Of a stretch of DNA of 9,916 nt, positions 1-5,855 are shown one piece after another. The DNA comes from JABCPE02 sp963520725. GTDB lineage: Bacteria > Bacteroidota > Bacteroidia > Flavobacteriales > Weeksellaceae. The stretch lies in assembly GCA_963520725.1 (NCBI GenBank), contig CAUQSG010000061.1, forward strand, positions 1 through 9,916. Direction: 5' to 3'. The first letter of the stretch is position 1. Each line of letters starts with the position of its first letter. A program made the translations under genes and the position numbers. Below the pieces are notes generated by a model. It did not search any database and was not told where the DNA came from. It saw only the letters and a list, made by a program, of their open reading frames with translations.

Positions 1-605
1 TAGCAGATACTCTAGGACTTATCCATATCGATACAGGAGCCATGTATAGGGCGATTACGCTTTTTGGGCTGAGAAATTTTAAGAACGAAAAACAAGAAAT
101 AGATTTGCCTAAACTGCTTCAGAATCTGAATAAAATTTCACTAGAATTTAGAGAAAATAGCGGAAAATTAGAAATTTATCTAAATGGAGAAAATGTAAAC
201 AAGGAAATCCGCACTACGGAAGTTTCTGATAATGTTAGTTTTATAGCAAAACAGCTCGAAGTAAGGGAGCGTTTGGTCGTTTTACAAAGGGATATTGCGG
301 AAAAACAAGACGTGATTATGGATGGCAGGGATATAGGAACGGTGGTTCTGCCCAATGCAGACTATAAATTTTTCCTTACTGCAAGTGCAGATGAACGCGC
401 GAGGAGAAGATTTTTGGAGCTGCAAAGCCTTGGTATAGAGGCTACTATAGAAGAAGTGAAACAAAACCTCATAGAAAGAGACCAAATAGACAGTGAAAGA
501 GAGATTTCTCCACTGAAACAGGCTGAAGATGCGATACTTATAGATAATACAAACCTAAATAAAGAAGAAACTATAGATTTGATTTTATCATACATTAAGA
601 AATAA
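1..605 (+). CDS. cmk: Cytidylate kinase, 3' part (start outside window)
   Basis: Cytidylate kinase transfers phosphate from ATP to CMP or dCMP in the cytoplasm, feeding CTP/dCTP synthesis. The reading frame is open from base 3, before the first ATG at 42, and the residues before that ATG (LIHIDTGAMYRA across it) are the conserved CMP-binding segment of the family. The gene therefore begins upstream of the window, and the ATG at 42 is an internal methionine. The N-terminal P-loop is missing because it lies outside. Further in, DGRDIGTVVLP followed by ADYKFFLTAS and the arginine-rich ERARRR stretch are the NMP-kinase core and lid. The C-terminus ends in a normal family-like helix at the TAA of 603-605. 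The identification is sure; only the start is unknown. Confidence 0.95.
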   Translation, partial: ADTLGLIHIDTGAMYRAITLFGLRNFKNEKQEIDLPKLLQNLNKISLEFRENSGKLEIYLNGENVNKEIRTTEVSDNVSFIAKQLEVRERLVVLQRDIAEKQDVIMDGRDIGTVVLPNADYKFFLTASADERARRRFLELQSLGIEATIEEVKQNLIERDQIDSEREISPLKQAEDAILIDNTNLNKEETIDLILSYIKK

Positions 606-709
606 TTAACAGAAAAAAATTGTTTGTTTGGTATATTTATTGTAATTTTATCGGAGTAATAGCGAAAGGCTATTTAGAGATAAATATTAACATTAAAAAA
701 TTTACTAAA

Positions 710-994
710 ATGTCAAGAGAAAGAAATTCAGGTATTGTGCTAGGTATATTAGCAGGTGCTGCAATAGGTTCATTACTAGGTGTGTTATTTGCTCCAGAAA
801 AAGGAGTAGAGACTAGAAGAAAATTAAGAAGAAAAGCTGAAGATTTGAGAGATGAGGCTTTGGATCATTATGAACACCTTAGAGATGAGGCTCTAGAGCA
901 CTATGAGAAGATTTCTGGAAAAGTAAAACAAGGAGCAGAGAAAGTAGTAGCTGATGTGAAAGAAAGCTACGAAGACTATAAAAAAAATAGTTAG
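710..994 (+). CDS. YtxH-domain small membrane protein
   Basis: A 94-residue protein with one N-terminal hydrophobic, glycine/alanine-rich segment (about residues 8-28, GIVLGILAGAAIGSLLGVLF) followed by APEKG and a highly charged helical tail. This is the usual form of YtxH-like (general stress or gas-vesicle-like) proteins, whose biochemical role is not known. The start is set at 710 (MSRERNSG). The longer reading from 620 adds a 30-residue stretch with no family look and passes through likely promoter DNA (a weak TAATTTTA at 643-650). Residues 46-56 and 57-67 are a near-perfect tandem repeat (LRDEAL(D/E)HYE(H/K)), 33 bases each. It is probably the first gene of a small envelope set with the two genes downstream, although a hairpin lies between. 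Confidence 0.85.
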   Translation: MSRERNSGIVLGILAGAAIGSLLGVLFAPEKGVETRRKLRRKAEDLRDEALDHYEHLRDEALEHYEKISGKVKQGAEKVVADVKESYEDYKKNS

Positions 995-1034
995 TCTCCA
1001 AAAGACACAGAAATTTAATAGTAAGATGATTTAA

Positions 1035-1069
1035 AAGAGGGGATTTATAAAAAGTCCCCTTTTAGTTTT
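1035..1069 (+). terminator. Hairpin after the YtxH gene, possible partial terminator
   Basis: GGGGA at 1039-1043 pairs with TCCCC at 1055-1059. The helix extends outward through four A-T/G-T pairs to 1035 and 1063, and AGTTTT follows. The loop is about 11 bases. It lies 41 bases after the YtxH stop and 17 bases before the next start, so it may end most YtxH transcripts while letting some through to the downstream genes. Confidence 0.5.
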
Positions 1070-1085
1070 CAAAAGAGAAAGGAAG

Positions 1086-1400
1086 ATGATAGGCTTGTTT
1101 AAAAATTATATAGAAAAAAGAATCAGTCTCTTAAAACTAGAAACGACAGAAACTTCTGTCAAGGTGCTAAGTATGGCGGTGTATATCCTGCTGATGGTCA
1201 CTTTGGGGATTTGTTTCTTTGCGTTTTTCTGTCTGGGGCTGGGACTTGTGATTGGTAGTTTGCTGGGAAATTATGCTTATGGGATGCTTATCATGGCGAG
1301 CATATTTTTGGTAGGTTTGTTGGTGGTTTTTTCTCAGAAGAAAAATATCATAGAAAATATGAAAGAGCGTTTGGTGAACATTATTTACAATGAAGAATAA
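1086..1400 (+). CDS. Phage-holin-superfamily (holin 3_6 type) small membrane protein
   Basis: A 104-residue protein with an amphipathic N-terminal helix (residues 1-27, KNYIEKRISLLKLETTE), two strong membrane segments (about 30-55 and 64-83) and a short charged tail. This pattern matches the putative Actinobacteriophage holin III/DUF1469 family, which despite its name is common on bacterial chromosomes next to YtxH-like genes. No lysis cassette or phage gene is present here, so a lysis role is unlikely; a housekeeping envelope role is an inference. AAAGGA sits only 2 bases before the start, too close to be a good Shine-Dalgarno site. The gene overlaps or abuts the next one around 1390-1402, which indicates co-transcription. 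Confidence 0.75.
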   Translation: MIGLFKNYIEKRISLLKLETTETSVKVLSMAVYILLMVTLGICFFAFFCLGLGLVIGSLLGNYAYGMLIMASIFLVGLLVVFSQKKNIIENMKERLVNIIYNEE

Positions 1401-1803
1401 GATGGGAAAAATAAAGAATTTTCAAGATTTAAAAAATCAAAAAGAAGAACTCAAAACAGAAATCAAAGAAATAGAATCTGTGCTGAGTTTTGAAAACCCG
1501 AGAAAAACTTTAGGTGTGATTACCAATGGAGTTACAGAGAAATATTTAGGTGGAATGATGGATTCTGGTTTAGCCCAAAATGCTTCTTTTTTGGCGAATA
1601 AATTTTTGCTTCCTTCTTTGGAAGCGGGTTCTGCTAAACTACTTACCAATGCACTCTTAAAAAGAGTAAGGCCTTCCATGAAAAAAACATTGATAGGACT
1701 AGGGGTAGCTGTCCTGACTCCCATCATCATTATGCAGATTAAAAAAAGATTGGATAATTTCCAGCAGAGAGAAACAGCAAAAAGTTTAAGCAAATTGATA
1801 TAA
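1390..1803 (+). CDS. Hypothetical protein with one membrane segment, in the YtxH/holin-like gene set
   Basis: Not recognised as a named family. The 137-residue product has a charged, probably coiled-coil N-terminus (residues 11-33, rich in K and E), a middle part with TNGVTEKYLGG and FLANKFLLPSLEAGSAKLL, one hydrophobic segment (about 100-116, LIGLGVAVLTPIIIM) and a basic tail. The ATG at 1390 overlaps the previous gene by 11 bases. A second ATG at 1402 (MGKIKNF) would leave one base after the previous stop and is equally plausible. Position and membrane topology suggest it works with the two preceding small membrane proteins. It ends in a strong terminator. That it is a real gene is likely; its function is unknown. 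Confidence 0.75.
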   Translation: MKNKMGKIKNFQDLKNQKEELKTEIKEIESVLSFENPRKTLGVITNGVTEKYLGGMMDSGLAQNASFLANKFLLPSLEAGSAKLLTNALLKRVRPSMKKTLIGLGVAVLTPIIIMQIKKRLDNFQQRETAKSLSKLI

Positions 1804-1806
1804 AAT

Positions 1807-1836
1807 AAAAACTTCTCCTTTTAAAGAGAAGTTTTT
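1807..1836. terminator. Bidirectional intrinsic terminator between convergent genes
   Basis: AAAAACTTCTC (1807-1817) is perfectly complementary to GAGAAGTTTTT (1826-1836), giving an 11-bp stem and an 8-base loop. The A-rich and T-rich outer ends give a U tract on either strand. It lies between the stop of the plus-strand gene (1803) and the stop of the minus-strand gene (1840), so it can serve both. Confidence 0.85.
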
Positions 1837-1839
1837 GTT

Positions 1840-2181
1840 TTATTGTTTAATTACTTGAATGATTTTTTGTGTGTTGTTACTCAGCACATATCTCATTAGG
1901 TATTTCCCTTGTTTCAGCCTGTCTACTCTTATTTCTGAGTAGTTAGCGTTGATTTGGACATCTGCGACTACATTTCCTAAAATGGAATAAAATGTAGCAG
2001 ATTTTATCTTTACATTAGGGTCAGAAGTTTTTAGGTATAAAAAATCCTTAGCAGGGTTCGGATAAGCAATAAGTTCCTTATCATTCGCCGTTTGTGATGA
2101 TTTTCCTGTTTGAAAACTCTGAGCCTCCATCTGCCCAAGACCTATAATACTGAAAAAAAACAAAAATAAAAATTTCCTCAT
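1840..2181 (-). CDS. Small secreted protein consisting almost only of a T9SS type A sorting domain
   Basis: A 113-residue protein. Residues 1-20 are a signal peptide (MRKFLFLFFFSIIGLG, cleavage likely after MEA). A short linker of about 17 residues follows. Residues 38-113 have the pattern of the type IX secretion C-terminal sorting domain: AYPNPAKDFLYL at its start, ATFYSILGNVV in the middle, and VDRLKQGKYLMRYVL with a short basic end. In ordinary T9SS substrates this domain follows a large cargo; here there is none. The protein would cross the inner membrane by Sec and then be recognised at the outer membrane. It stands alone, with its own promoter upstream and a shared terminator downstream. 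A signalling or accessory role is possible (the P. gingivalis PorA protein is a known T9SS-linked CTD protein), but that is only analogy. Confidence 0.85.
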   Translation of the reverse strand: MRKFLFLFFFSIIGLGQMEAQSFQTGKSSQTANDKELIAYPNPAKDFLYLKTSDPNVKIKSATFYSILGNVVADVQINANYSEIRVDRLKQGKYLMRYVLSNNTQKIIQVIKQ

Positions 2182-2208
2182 ACTTCCAAAATCAATTTTT
2201 TATTCCTA

Positions 2209-2238
2209 CAAAAATAATCAAAAAATACTAAAAACAAA
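2209..2238 (-). promoter_or_regulatory. Bacteroidota-type promoter of the T9SS sorting-domain gene
   Basis: Read on the minus strand, TTTG (2238-2235) is followed by 18 bases and then TATTTTTG (2216-2209), which fits TTTG-N18-TAnnTTTG exactly. Transcription would start near 2203, leaving a leader of about 20 bases before the ATG at 2181. The region is very A/T-rich, so chance matches are easier here. Confidence 0.5.
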
Positions 2239-2315
2239 AAATAATTAAAAATAAATTTCAACTATAAATTTACAAAAACCATTCCAAAAAAGAAGAGGTA
2301 TTAAATTAAAAATAT

Positions 2316-2323
2316 TACTTTTG
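2316..2323 (+). promoter_or_regulatory. -7 element (TACTTTTG) just before lptB
   Basis: TACTTTTG is an exact TAnnTTTG match, but no clear TTG lies 18-20 bases upstream. It ends only 4 bases before the lptB ATG, so if it is used the mRNA would be leaderless or nearly so. Confidence 0.35.
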
Positions 2324-2327
2324 TTTC

Positions 2328-3056
2328 ATGATTTTACGAGGAGACAATTTGATAAAAGAATACGGCCCTAAAAAAGTAGTAAAAGGGGTAAGTTTAGAAG
2401 TGAAAAAAGGCGAAATAGTGGGACTTTTGGGTCCGAATGGAGCTGGAAAAACTACCACTTTTTACATGATAGTAGGGCTGGTAAAACCTACTTCTGGCAG
2501 GATAACTTTGGATGGAAAGGATATCACGCAGGATGCAATGTACAAAAGAGCGCAGAAAGGTGTGGGATATCTGGCGCAGGAGGCTTCTATTTTTAGAAAA
2601 TTGTCAGTAGAGGATAATATTTTATCAGTTTTACAATTGACCAATAAATCAGCAAGTGAGCAAAGAAATAGACTGGAAGAGCTTTTGGATGAGTTTTCCT
2701 TGCAGCATGTGCGCAGAAATAGGGGAGACCTGCTCTCTGGTGGTGAGAGAAGAAGAACGGAAATCGCTCGATGTCTGGCAACAGATCCAGATTTTATCCT
2801 TTTGGATGAGCCTTTTGCGGGGGTAGACCCTATTGCGGTGGAGGATATTCAGAAAATCATCCGTTCCCTTGTAAAGAAGGACATAGGGGTGCTTATTACC
2901 GATCACAATGTCCAGCAGACCCTTGCTATTACTAATAAAACATACATCATGTTTGAAGGAAAAATCTTGAAAGAGGGCATTCCAGAGGATTTGGCGAATG
3001 ACCCGCAGGTAAGACAGGCTTATCTTGGAGAGAATTTCCGTTTTGAAAAAATCTAA
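2328..3056 (+). CDS. lptB: LPS export ABC transporter ATP-binding protein LptB
   Basis: The cytoplasmic ATPase of the LptB2FG(C) complex, which extracts lipopolysaccharide from the inner membrane and drives it to the cell surface. At 242 residues it has the normal family length. All ABC motifs are intact: Walker A GPNGAGKT (35-42), Q-loop glutamine 84, signature LSGGE (136-140), Walker B FILLDEP (156-162) with catalytic E161, and H-loop H193. LptB-specific features are GVGYLAQEASIFRKL and FAGVDPIAVEDIQ, seen almost unchanged across Gram-negative LptB proteins, which separates it from LivG-like ATPases. It is followed after 13 bases by yaaA, so the two are probably co-transcribed. LptF/G and LptA/C are not in the window, as is usual in this phylum, where lpt genes are scattered. 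Confidence 0.95.
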   Translation: MILRGDNLIKEYGPKKVVKGVSLEVKKGEIVGLLGPNGAGKTTTFYMIVGLVKPTSGRITLDGKDITQDAMYKRAQKGVGYLAQEASIFRKLSVEDNILSVLQLTNKSASEQRNRLEELLDEFSLQHVRRNRGDLLSGGERRRTEIARCLATDPDFILLDEPFAGVDPIAVEDIQKIIRSLVKKDIGVLITDHNVQQTLAITNKTYIMFEGKILKEGIPEDLANDPQVRQAYLGENFRFEKI

Positions 3057-3069
3057 CGAAAAAATCAAT

Positions 3070-3828
3070 ATGAAAATACTTACTTCCCCAGCTAAACTGA
3101 TGAAAGTTGGGGTTTCTTCGGAATTTATAGAGCCTACAGAACCTCAGTTTATAGAGGATTCGGCTTTTATTCAATCTTATTTAAAGGAAAAAACGCCCAA
3201 TTTCTTGGCGGAACTTATGGAGCTTTCACCAAAATTAGCCGATGAAAACTGGGAAAGAAACCAAAACTGGAAGAAAAATCCAGCCGAAAATGAGTCCGCA
3301 CCAGCGATGTTAGCTTTTACGGGCGAGGTTTATCGTGGATTGGATGCGCTGAGTTTGGATAAAAAGGCAATTGATTACTTGCAGGAGCATTACAGGATGC
3401 TTTCGGGCTTGTATGGTCTGTTGAAACCTTCTGACCGCATTATGCTGTATCGACTGGAAATGGGGCGAAAATTTCAGTTTGATAAGTATAAAAATCTATA
3501 CGAATTTTGGTCGGACAAGATTACGGAACAGCTTAATTCTGAGCTAAATGAAGGCGAGCTTCTGCTCAATTTAGCGAGTAATGAATATTTTAAAGTAGTA
3601 AATCGTAAAAAACTTCATGCCCAAGTGGTGGATTTTGATTTTTATGAAATGAAGTCAGGGAAGCCCAAAACCATAGTAGTTTATACAAAACACGCCAGAG
3701 GTCTGGTGGTGCGCTTCTGTGCAGAAAACAATGTTCGTTCCTTAGAAGAGCTGAAAGCCTTTGGCGAAGAGGGATATCTGCTCAATGATGAACTTTCCAC
3801 AGAGAATAAACTCGTTTTTATGAGGTAG
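3070..3828 (+). CDS. yaaA: Peroxide stress protein YaaA (UPF0246/DUF328)
   Basis: YaaA in E. coli lowers free intracellular iron during hydrogen peroxide stress and so protects DNA; it is a cytoplasmic DNA-binding protein. The 252-residue product matches the family along its whole length: N-terminal MKILTSPAKLM, AFTGEVYRGLDA (82-93), HYRMLSGLYGLLKP (107-120), YRLEMG (127-132), LYEFWSD, LLNLASNEYFKVV (165-177), and C-terminal YTKHARGL with the final LVFMR. The start is placed at 3070, where the family begins (MKILTSPAK). The longer frame opening at 3025 would overlap lptB by 32 bases and add an unrelated N-terminus. It probably shares the lptB transcript and ends at the palindromic hairpin after 3890. 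Confidence 0.93.
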   Translation: MKILTSPAKLMKVGVSSEFIEPTEPQFIEDSAFIQSYLKEKTPNFLAELMELSPKLADENWERNQNWKKNPAENESAPAMLAFTGEVYRGLDALSLDKKAIDYLQEHYRMLSGLYGLLKPSDRIMLYRLEMGRKFQFDKYKNLYEFWSDKITEQLNSELNEGELLLNLASNEYFKVVNRKKLHAQVVDFDFYEMKSGKPKTIVVYTKHARGLVVRFCAENNVRSLEELKAFGEEGYLLNDELSTENKLVFMR

Positions 3829-3891
3829 GATGTGATTAAAAAAATAAAATATATAAATTTATATAATTGATTTTCAGTAGAATATGATAAA

Positions 3892-3932
3892 TATTCCTAT
3901 TAGAATAATTTATTCTAATAGGAATAGGTTTT
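3892..3932 (+). terminator. Long palindromic hairpin after yaaA, terminator-like
   Basis: TATTCCTATTAGAATAA (3892-3908) and TTATTCTAATAGGAATA (3910-3926) are perfect inverted repeats of 17 bases around a single central base. As RNA this gives a stem of about 15 bp with a tiny loop, followed by GGTTTT. It lies 63 bases after yaaA and about 100 bases before the next gene. A terminator is the simplest reading; a protein-binding palindrome is possible. Confidence 0.6.
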
Positions 3933-3984
3933 ATAAAAACTTCTTCTCATCTTTGTTCCAACAAAAAATCAATGTGCACAAGTT

Positions 3985-4018
3985 TTTGTTAAGTGTTTTT
4001 AATAAATTATTAATTTTA
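3985..4018 (+). promoter_or_regulatory. Possible promoter of the GG-leader peptide gene
   Basis: TTTG (3985-3988) and TAATTTTA (4011-4018) resemble the Bacteroidota pattern, but the spacing is 22 bases and the last base of the -7 element is A rather than G. The start codon at 4033 is 15 bases downstream. This is a weak match in AT-rich DNA. Confidence 0.3.
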
Positions 4019-4032
4019 AAAAATGTTCAAAA

Positions 4033-4218
4033 ATGAATTTAGACAAATTGAATTTACAAGAATTGAGTAAAGAAGAAATGGTAAGTGTTACTGGTGGCAG
4101 TTGGATAGGGAGAGTATGGAACTGGATTAAAAATCATTTAGGACTTTCTTCTGATATTCCAGCAAAAGAGGGAGGATATACAGATTCTACACATGTGACA
4201 GCTACTTGGGAATTTTAG
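4033..4218 (+). CDS. Double-glycine-leader peptide (bacteriocin-like or signalling peptide precursor)
   Basis: A 61-residue precursor. Residues 1-22 form a textbook GG leader: LQELSKEEMVSVTGG has Leu at -12, Ser at -11, Glu at -8/-9, hydrophobic residues at -7 and -4, and cleavage after GG. Such leaders are cut and exported by ABC transporters with an N-terminal C39 peptidase; none is in the window, so one elsewhere must serve it. The 39-residue core begins SWIGRVWNWIKNHLGL, which would form a Trp-rich amphipathic helix with Arg and Lys on one side, like membrane-active peptides. The rest (SSDIPAKEGGYTDSTHVTATWEF) is polar and has no Cys. Antibacterial or signalling activity is inference. It is followed after 24 bases by an exported protein gene, and both lie in unusually AT-rich DNA. 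Confidence 0.8.
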   Translation: MNLDKLNLQELSKEEMVSVTGGSWIGRVWNWIKNHLGLSSDIPAKEGGYTDSTHVTATWEF

Positions 4219-4242
4219 TGCAAGAAAAAATAGTTTGAAAAG

Positions 4243-4947
4243 ATGAAACCATATTTTGTAATAGTTTTGTTTATTTCTATGTTTTTAGGGAAAGCTCAGG
4301 AGCAGAGAACTATAAAAAATATAGATGAAATAAACTTAACAGAAGAAAGTGATAAAAATTTTCGAAATTATCAGAAAGCATTAGAAAAAAACACTTTATA
4401 TCAATCATTTCAGATTTCTTTTTCTGGTGAATATATTAAGGAGAACAGCGTAACTTCTTTTAGTGGAGAGACAGAATATAATGAAAAATTGGTTCCAAGA
4501 AAAACTGAGATAAATGAAAATTTAAACAAGGAAGATAGAGAAATAGTACATAAATTTTTAAACCAATTATATGGAATCATCAATTTTTACTATGCTCTTT
4601 CACTTGATAAACAGAAAATTTTAAGTGAGTTTTATTGCTTATCAGATACGCCTAATGTCTGGTTTTTTAAGGTAGGAAGAAAGCAGACCAAAGAAAATAT
4701 AGGTGTAAACTCTGCAGATAAATTGAATTTTAAGGTTGAGTTAGATTCTAATGGAAAAATAAGGATAATAACAATCTTTTATGATAGAGTAGAAAAGGAT
4801 TTTGAGAATTTAAAAGAAAAGGTTTCTCATCAGACTATATCAAATTTTATATCATATAAAGATGGTATCAAGCCACAATCCACAGAAGGAATGATAGTGA
4901 TTCCATCTAATGGAAATAAAATTAAATTCTTGGTCAAATTTCAGTGA
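4243..4947 (+). CDS. Hypothetical exported protein downstream of the GG peptide
   Basis: Not recognised. The 234-residue product starts with a signal peptide (MKPYFVIVLFISMFLGKA, cleavage likely before QEQR at 19) and has no further membrane segment, lipobox or T9SS sorting domain, so it should be periplasmic. The mature part is rich in Lys, Glu, Asn and aromatic residues, with alternating strands near its end (LDSNGKIRIITIFYDRVEKD, then KIKFLVKFQ). It contains only one cysteine, in FYCLSDTPNVWFF. The gene is very AT-rich (12 of 60 bases G+C at 4501-4560, against 26 of 60 in yaaA at 3361-3420), which suggests acquired DNA. Being 24 bases after the peptide gene, it is probably in the same operon; a role as partner, processing or immunity protein would be a guess. 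Confidence 0.7.
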   Translation: MKPYFVIVLFISMFLGKAQEQRTIKNIDEINLTEESDKNFRNYQKALEKNTLYQSFQISFSGEYIKENSVTSFSGETEYNEKLVPRKTEINENLNKEDREIVHKFLNQLYGIINFYYALSLDKQKILSEFYCLSDTPNVWFFKVGRKQTKENIGVNSADKLNFKVELDSNGKIRIITIFYDRVEKDFENLKEKVSHQTISNFISYKDGIKPQSTEGMIVIPSNGNKIKFLVKFQ

Positions 4948-4974
4948 TTGACAATTGGTTTAATAAAATAATTT

Positions 4975-5011
4975 ACAGAGACAAAAACACACATTTTTGT
5001 CTCTGTTTTTT
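4975..5011 (+). terminator. Strong intrinsic terminator between convergent genes
   Basis: ACAGAGACAAAAA (4975-4987) pairs perfectly with TTTTTGTCTCTGT (4994-5006): a 13-bp stem with a 6-base loop, then five T. It ends the GG-peptide operon. It may also help end the minus-strand lipoprotein gene, though the opposite side has only a broken U tract. Confidence 0.88.
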
Positions 5012-5029
5012 ATATTCAGTTCAGAAAAG

Positions 5030-5350
5030 TTACTCTCCAATACAGCTGTCAATCGCTTTATCTACGCGTTCATCCAAATCTTTAGGAGGATTATCCATAG
5101 ATATATCAACAATTTCATCATTGCTGAGGCTCTCATTAAGCTTGTTCATCGCACATTCGCAATATTTTCTCGCCTCACTTTCTTTTAATCCAGAATTTTC
5201 GATACAAGATTTCACGCCTTCTTCTATAAAGGTTTTGCGGAGTCCGTCGCTGTATGCATTTTTTATTTTTTCTGTTGCTTTTTGAGCTGAATCACTGCTA
5301 CATGCACCTAAAATAAACATCGCAGATAAGATAAAAATAGATTTTTTCAT
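5030..5350 (-). CDS. Small lipoprotein with four conserved-looking cysteines
   Basis: A 106-residue protein with a lipoprotein signal peptide: MKKSIFILSAMFILGAC, lipobox LGAC with the lipidated cysteine at 17, then SSD. The start is set at 5350 because the longer frame (from 5371) only adds seven residues before the basic MKKS and would overlap the likely promoter. After a charged helical stretch come C49, C64, C66 and C103 in the arrangement SCIENSG...YCECAMNKL...DSCIG. Small exported flavobacterial proteins often show this C...YCxC...C layout, and the cysteines could form two disulfides in the periplasm. Function unknown. It is divergent from the PadR-PspC genes and convergent with the GG-peptide operon. 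Confidence 0.8.
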   Translation of the reverse strand: MKKSIFILSAMFILGACSSDSAQKATEKIKNAYSDGLRKTFIEEGVKSCIENSGLKESEARKYCECAMNKLNESLSNDEIVDISMDNPPKDLDERVDKAIDSCIGE

Positions 5351-5368
5351 AGGGATATAATTTAGAAA

Positions 5369-5376
5369 CAAATTTA
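5369..5376 (-). promoter_or_regulatory. -7 element of the small lipoprotein gene
   Basis: On the minus strand TAAATTTG is an exact TAnnTTTG match 18 bases before the ATG. No good TTG lies at the expected distance; instead the perfect palindrome ACTGATAATCAGT (5393-5405) covers that place, which could suit an activator or repressor. Confidence 0.4.
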
Positions 5377-5444
5377 ATGAAATATTTTTAATACTGATAA
5401 TCAGTCGTTTAATTTATTTTATTTTAAAATTTAACTACTTTGTA

Positions 5445-5474
5445 TTGCATGATACTTTATTGTTCGTATATTTG
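5445..5474 (+). promoter_or_regulatory. Promoter of the padR-pspC operon
   Basis: TTG (5445-5447), 19 bases, then TATATTTG (5467-5474): a full match to the Bacteroidota pattern with optimal spacing. The expected start is near 5480, giving a leader of about 45 bases before the ATG at 5525. PadR proteins often repress their own operon, so an operator is likely to overlap this region, but I do not see a convincing one. Confidence 0.65.
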
Positions 5475-5524
5475 TAGTGTAAAATAAGATGAACACCAAT
5501 CATTAACTATATAAAGAACAAAGG

Positions 5525-5854
5525 ATGAATATCGAAAACACTAAAGCGCAGATGAGAAAAGGAATACTGGAATTTTGTATTCTGAGTCTCATCAAGAGAA
5601 GAGAGATGTATGTTTTGGATTTGATGGAAGAGCTGAAAAAAGCCGATATGGAAGTGGTGGAAGGGACGCTCTATCCACTGCTGACAAGGCTGAAAAATGC
5701 AGAAATCCTCTCTTACCGCTGGGAAGAATCCACAGGAGGGCCGCCCAGAAAGTATTATAAACTCACGGAGAAAGGGGAGCTTTTCATAGCGGAGTTAGAC
5801 AAAACATGGAGCCAATTAACAGAATCAGTAACTCAAATCACAAAAAATCAATAA
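5525..5854 (+). CDS. PadR family transcriptional regulator
   Basis: A 109-residue winged-helix DNA-binding protein of the short PadR subfamily. N-terminal MRKGILEFCILSLIKRREMYVLDLMEELK is the first helix pair; GTLYPLLTRLKNAEIL (47-62) is the recognition region with the family's hallmark TLYPLL; GGPPRKYYKLTEKG (71-84) is the wing, where PRKYY.LT is almost invariant; the last helix (85-109) gives the dimer interface. PadR proteins usually act as repressors released by a ligand or by envelope stress. It is followed after one base by the PspC-domain gene, a pairing common in Bacteroidota, so it most likely controls its own operon. A clear promoter lies upstream. Confidence 0.93.
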   Translation: MNIENTKAQMRKGILEFCILSLIKRREMYVLDLMEELKKADMEVVEGTLYPLLTRLKNAEILSYRWEESTGGPPRKYYKLTEKGELFIAELDKTWSQLTESVTQITKNQ

Positions 5855-5855
5855 C

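Noticed and set aside
1086..1400. Prophage remnant with a holin gene
   Set aside because: The holin-like family is common on chromosomes beside YtxH genes. No integrase, endolysin, capsid or attachment site is seen nearby.
2649..3068. Minus-strand ORFs over lptB
   Set aside because: They are opposite an intact ABC ATPase and show no start signal or family features.
4944..5285. Plus-strand 113-residue ORF over the lipoprotein gene
   Set aside because: It is antisense to a gene with a clear lipoprotein signal and runs through the terminator hairpin. Its Ser/Leu-rich product is typical of a reverse-frame shadow.
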